A model generated the notes under the pieces. The model saw nothing but the letters and a program-made list of their open reading frames with translations. It made no database searches and was not told the DNA's origin. Both the position numbers and the translations under genes were made by a program. Shown in pieces: positions 47,579 to 59,938 of a stretch of DNA of 64,000 nucleotides. Position 1 is the first letter of the stretch; the number at the start of each line of letters is the position of its first letter. The stretch is from Manihot esculenta. Lineage: Eukaryota > Streptophyta > Magnoliopsida > Malpighiales > Euphorbiaceae. The stretch covers positions 10,316,994 to 10,380,993 of the forward strand of contig NC_035164.2 of the NCBI RefSeq assembly GCF_001659605.2. Reading direction: 5' to 3'.

Positions 47579-49605
47579 TGTTATGAGTGTAATAAATCAA
47601 GTCACTTCAAAGTAACTTGTCCCAAATTGAAGAAGCCTATAAAAAGTTTAACAAGAAGGCATTTAGAGCAACATGGGATGAGCTAATCGATATTGAAGAG
47701 GGGGAGGTTGGTGATGGAGTTATCAACATTTGCTTTGTAACTTTAGAGAAAAGCTCTGATGAGATAACTATGTATGATGATGTTGAATTTTCACATGATA
47801 ATCATGTTAGTACTCTCAAAATGATGAATGATGAACCAGAAAAAAAAGTTATAAGATTATAAAATTTTGAAAAATGAGCTAGTTAGCTTGAGGAAAAAAA
47901 AGTGAGACCTCCTCTAAGGAATCTTTAACCTCAAATGATGAATTAAAAAAAAAATCATTAAATGAGCTCTCATTAGAAAACATAATTTTAAAAAATGAAA
48001 TCTTTGATTTCAAAAGTCCTCTTTCAAAGTTTTTAAAAGGTAAAGACAAACTTGATGAAATTTTAAACTCTTGAAAGTCTCTTTCCATCAAGTATGCCGT
48101 TGGTTATAATAAGTAAACTCAAGTAACTTCTTTTAAAACTATTTTTATCAAAACTACTAACTTAAGTGAATCTAGTCCTAAGATGTCTAACTTTAATGAA
48201 TGAGCCTAAAGCTCCTAATGGCAATGGACCTAAAAAGAATACATATGTACCCTAGGCCATTAGACAAAATGTCCATATAAGACCTACACCTAGGCAATTT
48301 GCATATAAAATAAATAATCATTATAGAGCATAAATTTAGTTCACGTAATCATCACAATCACCATACCTCTTGCTCACATACTTAAAATGGAGAATAGATA
48401 AACAATTATATGAGAACACAAGCACAATTTCATTTATAAACCTAGAACAAAAAGGTTCAAAAGTCATTGTTATTATCATGGAAAGTTCGGCCACACCAAT
48501 TATAATTGTGCTATTAGAAAAGTTCATCTTGGATATAGAAAGATATTTGAATTTAAAAATGAAATGACCAACCCCAAAGGCCCAAATATATTTGGGTATC
48601 TAAAATTATTTGAATTATTCTTTGTATGTGTGCTTGGCATCTTCAAAGCTTGAAAGCAAATGGTATTTGGATAGTGGATATCCAAAGCACATGATAAGAA
48701 ATTCTAACCGCTTTATCTCTCTTGAAAAGAAGGAAAGTAGTAGCTAAGTAGCTTTTGGAGATAATAATGAAGGTAGAATTATGGGAATAGGTAAGGTTTA
48801 TAAGGAAAATTCTTCAGTTCTTGATAAAATGCTTTTAGTTAATAGTTTAAAGTATAATTTGCTAAGTTTTAGTTAGTTATGTGATAAAGGCTATAGAGTC
48901 ATCTTTAAACTAAAATCATACTTTGTTTCTAGAATATCAAATAATAAAGTATTTTTTTTTAGGGAAAAAGTTGATAATATTTATGTATTTGATTTACAAG
49001 CTATATCTAACTAAGATATGAAGTATTTTATTAGAAATAATTCTAAGGTTTGGTATATAATATTCTTTCATGCTAGCATGGATCTTCTAAAAAGTTTAAG
49101 TAAGGATGAATTAGTTGATAACCTTCCAAATATTATAAGTTTGGAAAAAATAAAATGTGTGACTTGTCAAAAGATTGGACCTACAAAAAGAATCATCCCA
49201 AAGATCAAATAATTTGTGATACTTCAAAGGGGTTATAACTGGATCCTCTATTGGACATATATGTAATAACATTGCATTAAGATTTATATAGAACCTAGGT
49301 CCATAGGTGAGGCTATAAGTGATGAGAGTTAGGTTATTTTTATGCAAGAAGAACTCAACTAATTTATTTCCTAGCCTTAAACATCATCTTACTATAGGTA
49401 CCAAGTGGGTGTTTAGAAACAAGTTTGATGAAGATAATATAATTAGAAATAAAGTTAGGTTGGTGGCTAAAGATTACAACCAAGAGGAAGGCATATACTA
49501 TAATGAGATTTTTGCTCCCATAACTAGATTAAGCTATTAGAATCTTGCTTGTATATACATCATATATGAATTTTAAGTTTTTCAAATGGATATGAAAAGT
49601 ACATT
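47579..49605 (+). pseudogene. Ty1/copia Gag-Pol relic
   Basis: In order: a CCHC zinc knuckle CYECNKSSHFKVTCP at 47579; the Gag tail KAFRATWDELID; a protease with WYLDSGYPKHMIRN at 48661 (catalytic D-S-G at 48670-48678); KYNLLSFS and CDKGYRVIF; a GAG-pre-integrase part with HASMDLLKSLSKDELVDNLP and CVTCQKIG (49070-49180); then an RT start KWVFRNKFDEDNIIRNKVR and APITRL at 49410-49535. The integrase core between pre-integrase and RT is missing, and frameshifts and stops occur throughout. The RT is cut at about 49605, where the Athila-like LTR begins. The order IN-before-RT identifies copia. Confidence 0.85.
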
Positions 49606-50869
49606 TGATAATATGCACATTTGTGTAGTTTTAATATTCTAAAACACTTAGATATTGAGTTTGATTTTATTTAAAACAGGTTGATTGGTTTGAATTTTGA
49701 TATCTTGGTAGGATGAACTAGGATTGGAGAATAATAAGGGAAAAGTCCTATTTGGACTCTATATTCTAAACTCAAAAGAATCATGGGCATAACCAAGTTC
49801 ACAAAAGGATAAGAGACAGAGTCATGCTTGAACTCTAACTCCCAGACGAACTGTAGTATAAACAGATAACTCTTATATGCCAAGATGTGCTCGACTTTAA
49901 TTTTAGCTACTTGTATTTAGGTTGAGTAAGGACACTTAGCACGATAAAAAAGGACAATATGATATATCTCATCTCATCTCTCATCTCCCATTCTTAATTA
50001 GTTTAGGAGACTGAGAACACTTTTCTCATTGTGGTATTTTAGCTCATGAACATGTGTGGCTAAGTTTCTTCTTTCGGTTGAAGGATAATTAATGTTTTAG
50101 TTAAAAGATAATTAATGTTTCAGTTCAATTGATTGTAAAATTTATGTGATTCTATTGTTGTTGATATTTATATTATTTATGTAACTAGTGTTTATTATTA
50201 TTTTATTGGTTATTGCAATAAAGGCCCATTGCACAGTTGCTAGAATAATATATTGCTATTCAAATTGATTAAATTCGTAATTGTTTAGTTTAATTTGAAA
50301 CAAGTGGTGAATTAGGTTGCGTAAACCCCTCTTAAGAAACAATATAATCTAACTTAAATGAACTAAGCGTCTCGTGTTTATTAGTTAGAATCAGGTTTTT
50401 CTAAATCTTAATGCTGTAATTGAATTAAATTCTAGGAGCGTTTCCTATGATTGTTCAAGAGCTATAACTAGTTAACGAGCGTCTCTTAACTAGTTTAAAA
50501 TCTAAGGAAGGATTGGATATTTAAAGCATCTTTGATATTTATAACTGATTAAATCAATAATTAATTTTGGATATTTTTATATCTGTGATCGGCTAATAAA
50601 ACTGAAACTAAGATTATTCCTTTGACTGAATATTTCTCATCTTGATTCTCTCTCTTAAATTTAATTGCTTCTTTCTTTGAATTAGTTTTATTTATTTTTC
50701 ACTTCTCTATATTCAAAACCTCCTCCATTTTATTTTATTTTATTTTTATTTCTTGTTCATTTAATAAAATTAATTTACTTATCAGTCTCTGTGGGATCAA
50801 CCCTACTTACTATTATCACAAATTTTATTCTAAGCAGAAATTTATTTTTAGTAGTTTCGATGCCCATCA
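49606..50869 (+). mobile_element. 5' LTR of an Athila-like Ty3 element
   Basis: The 1264-bp repeat matches 58147-59469 along its length. Shared blocks are TTGTGTAGTTTT, CTTGGTAGGAT, CATGAACATGTGTGGCTAA, ATTGCAATAAAGGCCCATTG-type, GTGGTGAATTAGGTT and GAAACTAAGATT. It begins TGATAATATGC and ends CGATGCCCATCA, directly before a PBS. Insertion cut the copia RT relic. A matching target duplication was not found (ACATT at left, TTATA at right). Confidence 0.85.
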
Positions 50870-50874
50870 AATTT

Positions 50875-50886
50875 TGGCGCCGTTGT
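50875..50886 (+). other. primer binding site, Athila-like element
   Basis: TGGCGCCGTTGT follows the LTR end after AATTT, the arrangement typical of Athila elements. Confidence 0.75.
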
Positions 50887-50944
50887 CAGAAACTAATTCT
50901 AAAATTTTATTAATTCTTTTTTGAACGACACATTATAATCTTGC

Positions 50945-52330
50945 AGGCCAACTCGAGTTCAATCCAAAAATTAGGAAAGCTGAGAAAAGAGGCTAAACAA
51001 CGAAATAAAGACCTTTCATCGTCCAGCACTAGCAATCAGGTGCAACCCGATGTTGAGGAACATATTGTTATTGAAGCACAGGTTTTCATTAAAGAAGAGA
51101 TCGCTATTGAGGAATAGATTGCTATCAACAAACAGGTCGTGAGCACGGAGGAAACAACATCTGACTTGGATGATTCTTTTGGTGAATCTGACGTGGAAGA
51201 AAAATGGTTGAAAAGCAAGCAATACAGGATGTTGACAATGGATGATCCTCAACCCCTTTCCATTACCTATCCTGCATTAAATGCACCATTTGAGCTACAG
51301 TCAGGATTAATTCATCTCCTCCCTATCTTTAGGGAAATTGAAAAGGAAGATCCTCATAGACATTTAAAAAAAAATTTCATGTGGTATGCTCCAGCATGAG
51401 ACCATAAGGAGTTATAGAAGAACAAATTAAGCTAAGAGCCTTTCCTATCTCTCTAGCTGACAATGCAAAAGATTAGTTGTACTACCTACCTCCAGGTTCA
51501 GTCACTACATGGAGAGAAATGGTAAGATTAGTTTTGGACCAATTCTTTACCGCTTCTAGAGCATCAACAATTAGAAGGGAAATATTGGGAATCAAGCAAA
51601 AGGAAACATAAACTCTCCATAATTATTGGGAGAGATTTAAACACCTATGTGCAAGCCGTCCTAGGCATGACATTACAGATAAACAACTCATGCTCTATTT
51701 TTATGTGCGACTCACAACCATGAAAAGACGTATGATGAACGTTGCAAGTGGAGGTGTGATACATAAAAGAACACCCCGAGAGGCTAAGGAATTGATATCC
51801 ACTATGGTAGCAAATTCACAGCAATTTGTACCTATACAAGACTCTCATAGGAGAGTTTACGAGCTAAGTAATTCTTCTGTTGAATCTAGACTTTCTCATC
51901 TAACCACTTTAGTTGAAAATCTTATTGCAGAGAAGGCCCAATAGGCTAAGGCTTGTGGAATTTGTGCCAATACAGGCCATCCCACTGATATGTGCTTGTC
52001 ACTTCAAGAAGATGACCAGCATTGGATATTGTCAATGGGTTGCTAGGTCCTCCACAAAGAAAGCATGATCCTTTCTCAAATATGTATAACCCAGGATGGT
52101 GAAACCACTCGGATTTTAGCTATAAACAATAAAATTTTCAAAGCTATCAGCCTAAACAATGTCAGCAGCAAGCATCTTCATCCAATTCAGGTATGTCCTT
52201 GGAAGATATTATTAAAAGTTTGGCAACTAATACTCAATAATTTCAATAAGAGAATCAACAATTTCAATAAGAGACCCGGACGAGTTTGCGCAATTTGGAA
52301 ACACAAATGAGTCAATTCGTAGTATCAATG
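50945..52330 (+). pseudogene. Athila-like gag relic
   Basis: Translation in shifting frames gives YPALNAPFELQSGLIHLLP and EDPHRHLKK (51280-51370), then IKLRAFPISLADNAKD, YYLPPGSVTTWREM and LDQFFTASRASTIRREI (about 51420-51585), then a stretch ending RRMMNVASGGVI and a possible zinc knuckle CGICANTGHPTDMC at ~51955. These match the Athila Gag order. Stops include AKD* at ~51473 and one after AEKAQ at 51944. The product would form the virus-like particle core. This copy is defective. Confidence 0.8.
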
Positions 52331-52648
52331 AACAAAATGAAAAATCAAGGTAAGTTACCCTCTTAGACCATAGTGAATCCTAAGCAGAACGTAAGTGTTG
52401 TTACATTGAGAAGTGCAAAAGAGTTGCTACAAAATCCTTATGAGATAAGCCGTGGGCACGATGGAAGTGCATACTTGAAGATTGAAATTTTAGCATCTGA
52501 AACAAATAGTAAACCAACACCATGACCTGCTTAACTTGATAATTGGATAATCAAACCTCCTTTTCCAGAAAGGCTAGCCAAATCAAAGAAAGAGAAAGAA
52601 GAGAAGGAAATCCTTGAGAGATTTCACAAAGTAAAGGTAAATATACCA

Positions 52649-53530
52649 TTGCTCGATGCAATTAAACAGGTACCTCGTTATGTGAAATTCTTAAAAGAAT
52701 TATGTATCAAAAAGAAGAAGCTAGTAGGTTATCAAAAGGTTTGTATGGATGAAAATATTTCTGTTGTATTCCAAAAAAAGCTTCATACTAAATGCAAGGA
52801 CGAAGGTATGTTTGCTATTCCTATTAAAATTGGCAATGATGGCGTGAAAAAAGCAATGTGTGATTTAGGTGTATCAATAAATATCATGCCTTTGTAAGTT
52901 TTTCAATCTTTGAATATTAGTCCATTAAAAGAAACGGGTGTAGTGATTCAATTGGTTGACTGCTCTATTATTTATCCTGATAGGATATTAGAGGATGCTT
53001 TAGTGCAAGTAGATAATTTAATATTCTCTGTTAATTTTTACGTGGTTCCTATAGAGGATAATAAATTTTCAACTTCTTCTGATATTTTACTAGGGAGACA
53101 CTTTTTATCTACTGCTAGAACAAAAATAAATACTTATGATGGCACTCTCACCATGGAGTTTGATAGGGAAGTCAATGAATTTAATGTTTATAATAATGTG
53201 AAACACCCTAATAATGTTTCTAATATGTGCAGAGTGGATGCCAGTAAATCTCTAATTGAGCAAGTGCTTAAATTGGAATATGGAGATGTGTTGAATAATA
53301 AACTTTGTGAGAATTTTGAAAAATCCAGCTCAATTAATATGAAGAAAAATTTTGATTATTTAAAAGAAGTGATATATGAATTAAAAGCAAACAAACCATT
53401 ACACCATATTTCTTTTATTGAGGAATCACCTATTATTCATACTCAATTTTCACCTTCTATTGTGCAAGAAATAAAAATGGAACTGAAATCATTGTCTGAT
53501 GGCCATGATATTCAAATAAAGTCTAGCTAA
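52649..53530 (+). pseudogene. Athila-like aspartic protease region with one stop
   Basis: The reading frame runs through IPLLDAIKQVPRYVKFLKEL, then AIPIKIGNDGVKKAMCDLG with the D-L-G catalytic triplet at 52862-52870, then SINIMPL. A single in-frame TAA follows at 52895-52897. In the same frame come LNISPLKETGVVIQL, DRILEDALVQVDNLIFSVNF, DILLGRHFLSTARTKI and TLTMEFD. The homology is continuous across the stop, so this is one protease domain with one nonsense codon. The D-L-G triplet in place of D-S/T-G is usual in Athila-type proteases. No RT, RNase H or integrase follows. Confidence 0.85.
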
Positions 53531-54640
53531 GACTATAAATTAGAGTTATTTCTTCTCTTATCCCTCTAATTAATTTTTTTTGTTACTTTGTTCTTTAATT
53601 CAAAAAAAAAATTTGCTTTCGTTTGATAGCCTAGATTTTTCCTTTTTATTCTCTTAGGTAACATGATATAGTAAGGCCAATGATGTATTTTAAGGGTGCT
53701 TATTTCACTTAGGATACTCTCAGAGAAACGTTCATATTTTTTTGTTATGCTCATAACCAAGCCCACGATACATACAAAGCCAGAATCTCTTGTTCAAATT
53801 TTCATCTCTGTTTTATTTATTTTATTTTATAATCAAGTCTTCTTCTTCAGTCATATGATTTGATAGGTCTAAGCTCTTATATTATACCCAATACGATACA
53901 TTTTAGTGCAGGAGTTAATGGGGACTTATTTTATTATTTATTTCTTTATTTTTATTCTTAATTTTACTTTTACTTTTTACTCTTCACACTTATACAACCC
54001 TAATCATTTTATTTTTTTTCTTCTTACTACATTGCAGCCACACATCACCCTCCCCATGGCTCCTAGATAAGAGTCAATTATTCACTCTTACTCCATTGGC
54101 GCTCAACGAGCAAGATCTTCACCGGGCGAAATCCATCATGCAATGGATCTCCATCATCAGTCACTGAGAGCCACAATGTGATACCACCAGATCTCGACAT
54201 AAATTCAACGCCCAACCTATTGTGCAATGTCCACCACGCCCCTGCATCCATGGATGATGATTTCTCTCTCCAAGTCTATATCAAAATCACAAATATATGA
54301 AGATATGAAGATATGATATGCATAGGACCTTCAAGATGATTTTATTAAGTTCGTGCATTTGGTTATGCCCATAGCTAAACCTACGATACTATAGCTTATC
54401 AGCAGATCTTCTCCACCTACCAGGAAAGTACTTGAATCTCTATTTTCTGTTATTTGTTGATTTAAATATAAATTTTAAGTGTGGGTAAGGAATTTTTTAA
54501 TGACTTACTTTATATGGATTTATTCCATATTGAGGGAATTGTGACTTAAGTGTGGGGAAGAAGTTTAGAGAGCATATGTCTATGTTCATGATGTCCAGCT
54601 TTATTTTTCTTTAGTTTATTTATTTTATTTTTAGTTTTAT
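53531..54640. other. Athila-like element interior without pol
   Basis: The stretch holds T-rich sequence, a moderate-GC segment at about 54030-54260 without recognised protein, and the phrase TAAGTGTGG repeated near 54480 and 54550. Pol would be expected here but is not seen. Confidence 0.5.
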
Positions 54641-55033
54641 TGTAATACCTGGCTAGATTCCGACATCGGAATCCCTACCTTCCGGCGGAATCTCGGTTGG
54701 AATCTGAAATTTCTGAAGATGCTAGAATCTTCTAGGGGGGTAAAATGTGTTTCTAAAATGTTTTCACATGATTTTATGGTTTTTAAATGGAAAAGAAATG
54801 GAGTTTTGAAAAGAAAAGGCCAAGGAGGAAGGACCCAGGTTCGGCCGCCGAACATGGGGCTGTTTCGGGAGTGCTTTAGGCCTCCGAAGGTTTTGAGGAA
54901 AGAAACCAGGTTCGGCCACCGAACCTCAAGTTCGGTCGTCGAACATGGGATAGTTTAGGAGGCACTTTAGGCTGCCGAAGGTGGTAAAGTTGCAGAAGCA
55001 GCTTAGGCCGCCGAAGGTGGTTGACCAGCCATC

Positions 55034-55042
55034 TATAAAAGG
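55034..55042 (+). promoter_or_regulatory. LTR TATA box, copy E
   Basis: TATAAAAGG after CAGCCATC, in the same context as in copies A and B. Confidence 0.65.
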
Positions 55043-56158
55043 CCCTCAGACCGAAAATGGGCGAGTTTTCTCCCCATTCTCGAGCTCAGGTGTGTTCATG
55101 CCCTCCTTTGGCTGATTTCATGTCTTTTCTTCAATCTCCCAAGGTTTTTATAAGTTTTATGGTTGTCTTGAAGAGTTTTAAAGCTTAGATTGAAGTTTTG
55201 GAGCTTGGAGATCTTTGGAGCTTGGATTCTCCATATCTTCAAGTTAGGATCGTACCAACCCTCGATCTTCAAGAGGTAAGTGTAAATCCTTGCTTTCTTT
55301 TATGTTTCATAAAGTTTTAAGTAAGTTTAAAGAAGTTTTAATGCTTATATGAGGGTAGATGTGCATGTTAAGGTTATGTGGGTTTTATGCTCAATGTTGG
55401 TTTATATGATGTTATGTTGGGGGTTTAAGTTAGTTTATGCCCCTATATGCATGTGGGAGTGTGTTTGCATGTTTGGGAGAGAGCATGTGAGGTTTTGGGT
55501 GGTTTGAAGGTTGGTTTTGCTTGTGACGGATTCGGACCTACTGTTCGGAGGGAACCAGGTTCGGCCGCCGAAGGTATGTTTGGCTGCCGAACCTGCATGG
55601 AAGGCAGCTTTGGCCGCCTAATGTGCCATCGAAGGCCAGGACTTTCGGATCTGGAGAGAGGCTTCGGCCGCCGAACCTGCCGCCGAAGGTGCCAGACTTT
55701 CGGCTCTGGAGGAGACTTTCGGCCGCCGAAAGTGCCCCCGAACCTGCATGGCTTTCGGCTCTGGAAGGGATATTCGGCCGTCGAAAGTGCCGCCGAAAGT
55801 GCCCTGTCCAGCCCTTTCATGGTTGTCTTCTATGCATGTTTTGAGGATGTTTGAGGGGGTTTTTGGGGAGTTGTTTATGAGTTGTTTAGAGTGTGTTTGG
55901 CACCTCATTCGAGTCCACCTGTGTAGGATCGGACCCGAGGGACCGAGGAGGCCAGCAGTGTTAGCTATTGCAGCGTCAGTCCAGCATCTGCCAGAGGTGA
56001 GTAGAACTAACTCAAATGTTTTAAGCATGTTTCACGCATCATGAATACCATGTATATGTAGTAGGTTGCTTGCATTAGAAATCACGAATGTGCTGCATTA
56101 CATAATTTGCTGTTGATGTGGATGGACCAAGGCGACCCCAATAGCCCTAGCTATGATA

Positions 56159-56325
56159 TGATAATGAAGTCCTGAGGAGCCCCACCGAGGGCCGGGCATA
56201 ATGAAGTCCTGAGGAGCCCGAAGGTCCGGGCAATAATGAAGTCCTGAGGAGCCCGAAGGGCCGGGTACCATGTTATGTTACAGAAGTCCTGAGGAGCTCC
56301 TTTGAGGGCTGGGCACAGACAGAGG
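56159..56325 (+). repeat. tandem repeats inside LTR E
   Basis: Four units of GAAGTCCTGAGGAGCCC with a GGGCCGGGCA-like end, at the position where copy A carries its own tandem units. Confidence 0.8.
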
Positions 56326-57479
56326 GAGTTTTGGTGGTCATGTCCATCCGTGATGTGAAATGTTTGTGCTGTGACGCATTCCATTATAGCATATGATTTA
56401 TTATTGTTTTCCATGTTCCGCTCACTGGGCTTTTTAGTTCACCCCTTTCCCCTAACCCCCAGGTTTGCAGGTCAGAGGTAGTTCAAGAAGACGTCAAGGG
56501 TAATGTCATGCTTAGGTAATAGAGTAGTATTTTAGTGTGGACATGTAATGTAAATTGATATAATGTATTGTAAGATAATGTGATGTAATGTAATGTAAAG
56601 TAGAGTTATGTTTATGAATTAGTATTGTGCTTGGCCCTAAGGTCTGGTTAATCCCTTTTTGTACATGATGTATGAAATGTTTTAATGTTGAGTTGTGTGT
56701 GAACCAAACTTGTGGCATGTGATGTTTACCACGCTAGAGTATTTGATGAGGACTCTAGTGGAGGTCTTATACTTATGATTATGATGCATGCACCGGTTAG
56801 GTTTTAGTTCATCGGATGTGATCCAAGCTTGATGTATGTTGTGTTGACCCAGCTAGAGCATTTGTTGAGGGCTCTAGTATGGGGTTCTTTTATGTTTCCA
56901 GTTATGAAGCATACAGTTCAAGCTCGGTATATACATCAGATGTTTAAAGCTTTTATGTTAATGTTTTGATCATGTATGGGATTTGACCAGGTGACAGGAT
57001 GTATGTTAGGTTTGCTACGGGTCCCGGCGGCCTTAAGTCGATCTGGATCCTAGAGCCGGTAGCGGTCCGGTTTCTGGGTTGTTACATTTATTTTTTTATT
57101 TTAGGTTTTGTTCTGTTCTATCTTTTGTTTTATGTTCAATTGTCTATTTCTTGTTTCTTTTTCTTTTCCTTTCTATATACAAAAAAAGAAAAAAAAATAA
57201 GAAAAAGAAATATGTAAAGAGTTGTGACTTTTAGAGTTAGATTGAATTACTCTAGGTAGCTAGTACAAATGGCTTCCTCTTATCTTTTTATGCAAATTAT
57301 GAGTGATTCTAGCATTTATCTCTATAGGTTAAAATGTGCAAATTCCTATTTAAATGAACTAATATTGCTTGTTAAAGGATATGTTAGTGCATTCTAAAAC
57401 TTTGCTCAACTTGCTTTGATGAGTCTCAATTAAGAATAATGCCCCAAGGAAGGTAGGATATTAAAAAAAAAAAAGTGTT

Positions 57480-57735
57480 TCACCAATATTGGCTGGTTCA
57501 AGTCGTACGATATTTATTCCTCTTAAGCAAGGGATATCTCTTGTGGATGGAGAAAGCCTATGATTGGGAGAATTATACCCCATATAGGCCATCAATAGTT
57601 CGAAACATACTACTAATGAGATGGTTTACCATCACTAGTTGGTTTGGGTGGTTCGAGCCCATTCCCCTTAAGCAAGGAATGTCTCTTGTGAATGGGAAAA
57701 ACTAGCATTGGGAGAGTACACCCTTACAGGAGTCG
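57480..57735 (+). repeat. 146-bp tandem duplication in the Athila-like interior
   Basis: ACCAATATTGGCTGGTTCAAG at 57482 returns as ACCATCACTAGTTGGTTTGGG at 57628. Both continue to CTTAAGCAAGG(G/A)AT(A/G)TCTCTTGTG and ATTGGGAGA. The copies differ at many bases, so the duplication is old. Confidence 0.75.
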
Positions 57736-58135
57736 ATAAAAATCTCAAACCAAGACCATCAAATAAATAAATAAATGAAAAAGAATAATAAATAGAAAGA
57801 AAACTAAATTCCTTCCTTGATGAAAATTACAACTTTAGGACTTCCTTAATTGGTTGGGTATATGTTTTTCTATGCATTAACTTAAAAATTATTTAACTCA
57901 ATTGTGTGCTCACATATTGAAAATGAGTTTGTTGTATTTTGGCTTTAAAGATTGCATTGGTATTTCTTTTATGATTTGCATACATTGATGAAATCTTATT
58001 GTGGCATGCTAGTTGCTTAATGTGAATTAGCTTAAATCTTTGAGCCATTAATCTTAAGCATTGTGAATAACTGCATGTGAGTTTTTAAGATAGAATGATC
58101 AATGAGTACATGCTTGAGGACAAGCCTGAGCTAAG

Positions 58136-58146
58136 TGTGGGAGAAT
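58136..58146 (+). other. polypurine tract, Athila-like element
   Basis: GTGTGGGAGAA precedes the 3' LTR. It is preceded by TGCTTGAGGACAAGC (58111-58125), a hallmark upstream of Athila 3' LTRs. Confidence 0.65.
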
Positions 58147-59469
58147 TGAAAATCTAGATATTTGTGTAGTTTTGATGTTCTAAAATACTTAGATTTTGAG
58201 TTTGATTCTACTTAAAATAGGTTGATTTATTTGAGTTTTGACATCTTGGTAGGATAAGCAAGGATTGAAAAATAATAAGAGAAAAATCGTGTTTGGACTC
58301 TACTTTCTGAAATTAAAATAAGTCGTGGGCATAACTAAGTTCATAAGAGAATAAAGAAGAATAGTTATGCTTGAACTCTAACTCTTAGATATACTGTGTT
58401 ATGGACTATATTATAGGCATAACATATTTGATGAGAAGAATTAGAGTTCAGTTCTAAATTTGATATGCGATAAAAAAAAAAATCCTCATTTGCCAATATT
58501 TATGAAACTCGACTCTTTTAGAAAAACGCTTTCCATTTTATTTTGGTTACTAGTATTTAGGTTGAACAACGATTTTTAGTACTATATAAAGATGGCATTT
58601 TGATGTACATAATCATATTTTGCTCTGAACTAATTTTGAAAGGCTAAAAATACTTGTCTTCTTGTTGTGTTTCAGCCATGAACATGTGTGGCTAAATTCT
58701 CTTTTCAGTTGAAGGATAATTAAAGTTTTAGTTTAATTGGTTGTGAGATCTAATTGATTTTATTATTTCTTTATTATCTTTTGGTATTTATATTATTTTA
58801 GTGACTAGAGTTTATTATTACTCTATTGATTATTACAATAAAGGCCCATTGTGCAATTGTTAGAATAATATATTGCTATTCAGATTGATTAAATCCATAA
58901 TTATTTAGCTTAATATGAAATAAGTGGTGAATTAGGTTACGTAATGCATTCCAAATGAACAATATAATCTATCTTAAATGAATCGAGCATCTTGCGTTTT
59001 TGTTAGTTAGAATCATATCTTTCTAATTTTTAATACGGTAATTAGATTAAATTCTAGAAGCGTCTCCTACGGTTGTTCAAAGTTAGAGCTAGTTAACAAG
59101 CGTCTTTTAGCTAGTTTAAAAACTAAGAAATGATGGGGTATCTGAAGCGTTTTTGATATATATAATTGGTTTATCAATAAATAATTTGAAATTATCTTTG
59201 CATTTGTGATCAACTAATAAAACTGAAACTAAGATTGATCTTTTGACTAAATTCATCTCATATTGATTTTCTCTCTTAAATTTAATTGCTCTTCTTTGTT
59301 TGATTAATTTAGTTTATTTTCTCATTGGATTAAATTTTACTCCCTTGGATTTAAACTTCTCCATTTTCATTTTTAATTTTATTTTTATTCATTAAATAGA
59401 ATTCTTCTGGTCTTTATGATCAATTCTACTCACCACTATCACAATTTATTTTATTTTGGTCGACACTCA
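58147..59469 (+). mobile_element. 3' LTR of the Athila-like element
   Basis: The 1323-bp repeat begins TGAAAATCTAG and ends GTCGACACTCA. It is clearly diverged from the 5' LTR, with many substitutions and indels, so the insertion is old. The flanking AT-rich sequence gave no convincing target duplication. Confidence 0.85.
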
Positions 59470-59938
59470 TTATATATTATAAAATTTTACTTTTCCTTCA
59501 CATATTAAATATGTTACTTTTTATTAGTATTATTATAAATATTTTAATACTTTTTACAAAACCTATTTAATTAAAAGGAAAAATATTTCCTTTTCTATGA
59601 AACCTTCATAATTTTAATTGATTAGAGCTACTTTTTAGAAATATTTTAAATTATACTAAAAATTATTATAAGAATTTAAACAGAAAAATATTAAAAATTT
59701 AAAATTTACATAAACTTTATGATTAATTTAATTAAATAAAATTTAAATTAAATTAATTTGAATTTTTTAAAATATTTTGAATTATTTATTGGTGTGCCTG
59801 AAAAGAAACTGAAAATAATATGTCATCTGCAAAAAAGAGAAGGTGAGGTAGTTGGTGCCTATGGGCAACCACTTCAATGCTCAAGTCAGTAAATTATCAA
59901 GGAGAGCGAATGTAAATAGACTGCTTGAGCTTAATAAG
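59470..59938. other. AT-rich spacer
   Basis: No gene. The five bases before copy F (ATAAG, 59934-59938) should be its target duplication; the partner lies beyond the right edge. Confidence 0.5.

Larger units (their letters stand above)
54641..57086 (+). mobile_element. solo LTR, copy E of the TGTAATACCC family
   Basis: The 2446-bp LTR begins TGTAATACCTGGCTAGATTCC and ends TTCTGGGTTGTTACA. An exact 5-bp duplication, TTTAT, lies at 54636-54640 and 57087-57091. It is the longest copy because of a second copy of its tail: the GCTAGAG(T/C)ATTTG(A/T)TGAGG(A/G)CTCTAGT block occurs at about 56731 and 56851. Palindrome clusters lie at 54838-55020 and 55557-55800, and splice-like signals at 55276, 55926, 55997 and 56470. 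It is nested in the Athila-like element. Confidence 0.95.

Noticed and set aside
57640..57670. GGTGGTTCGAGCCC resembling a tRNA T-loop
   Set aside because: No matching acceptor stem, D-arm or anticodon arm was found upstream, and the stretch belongs to a tandem duplication.
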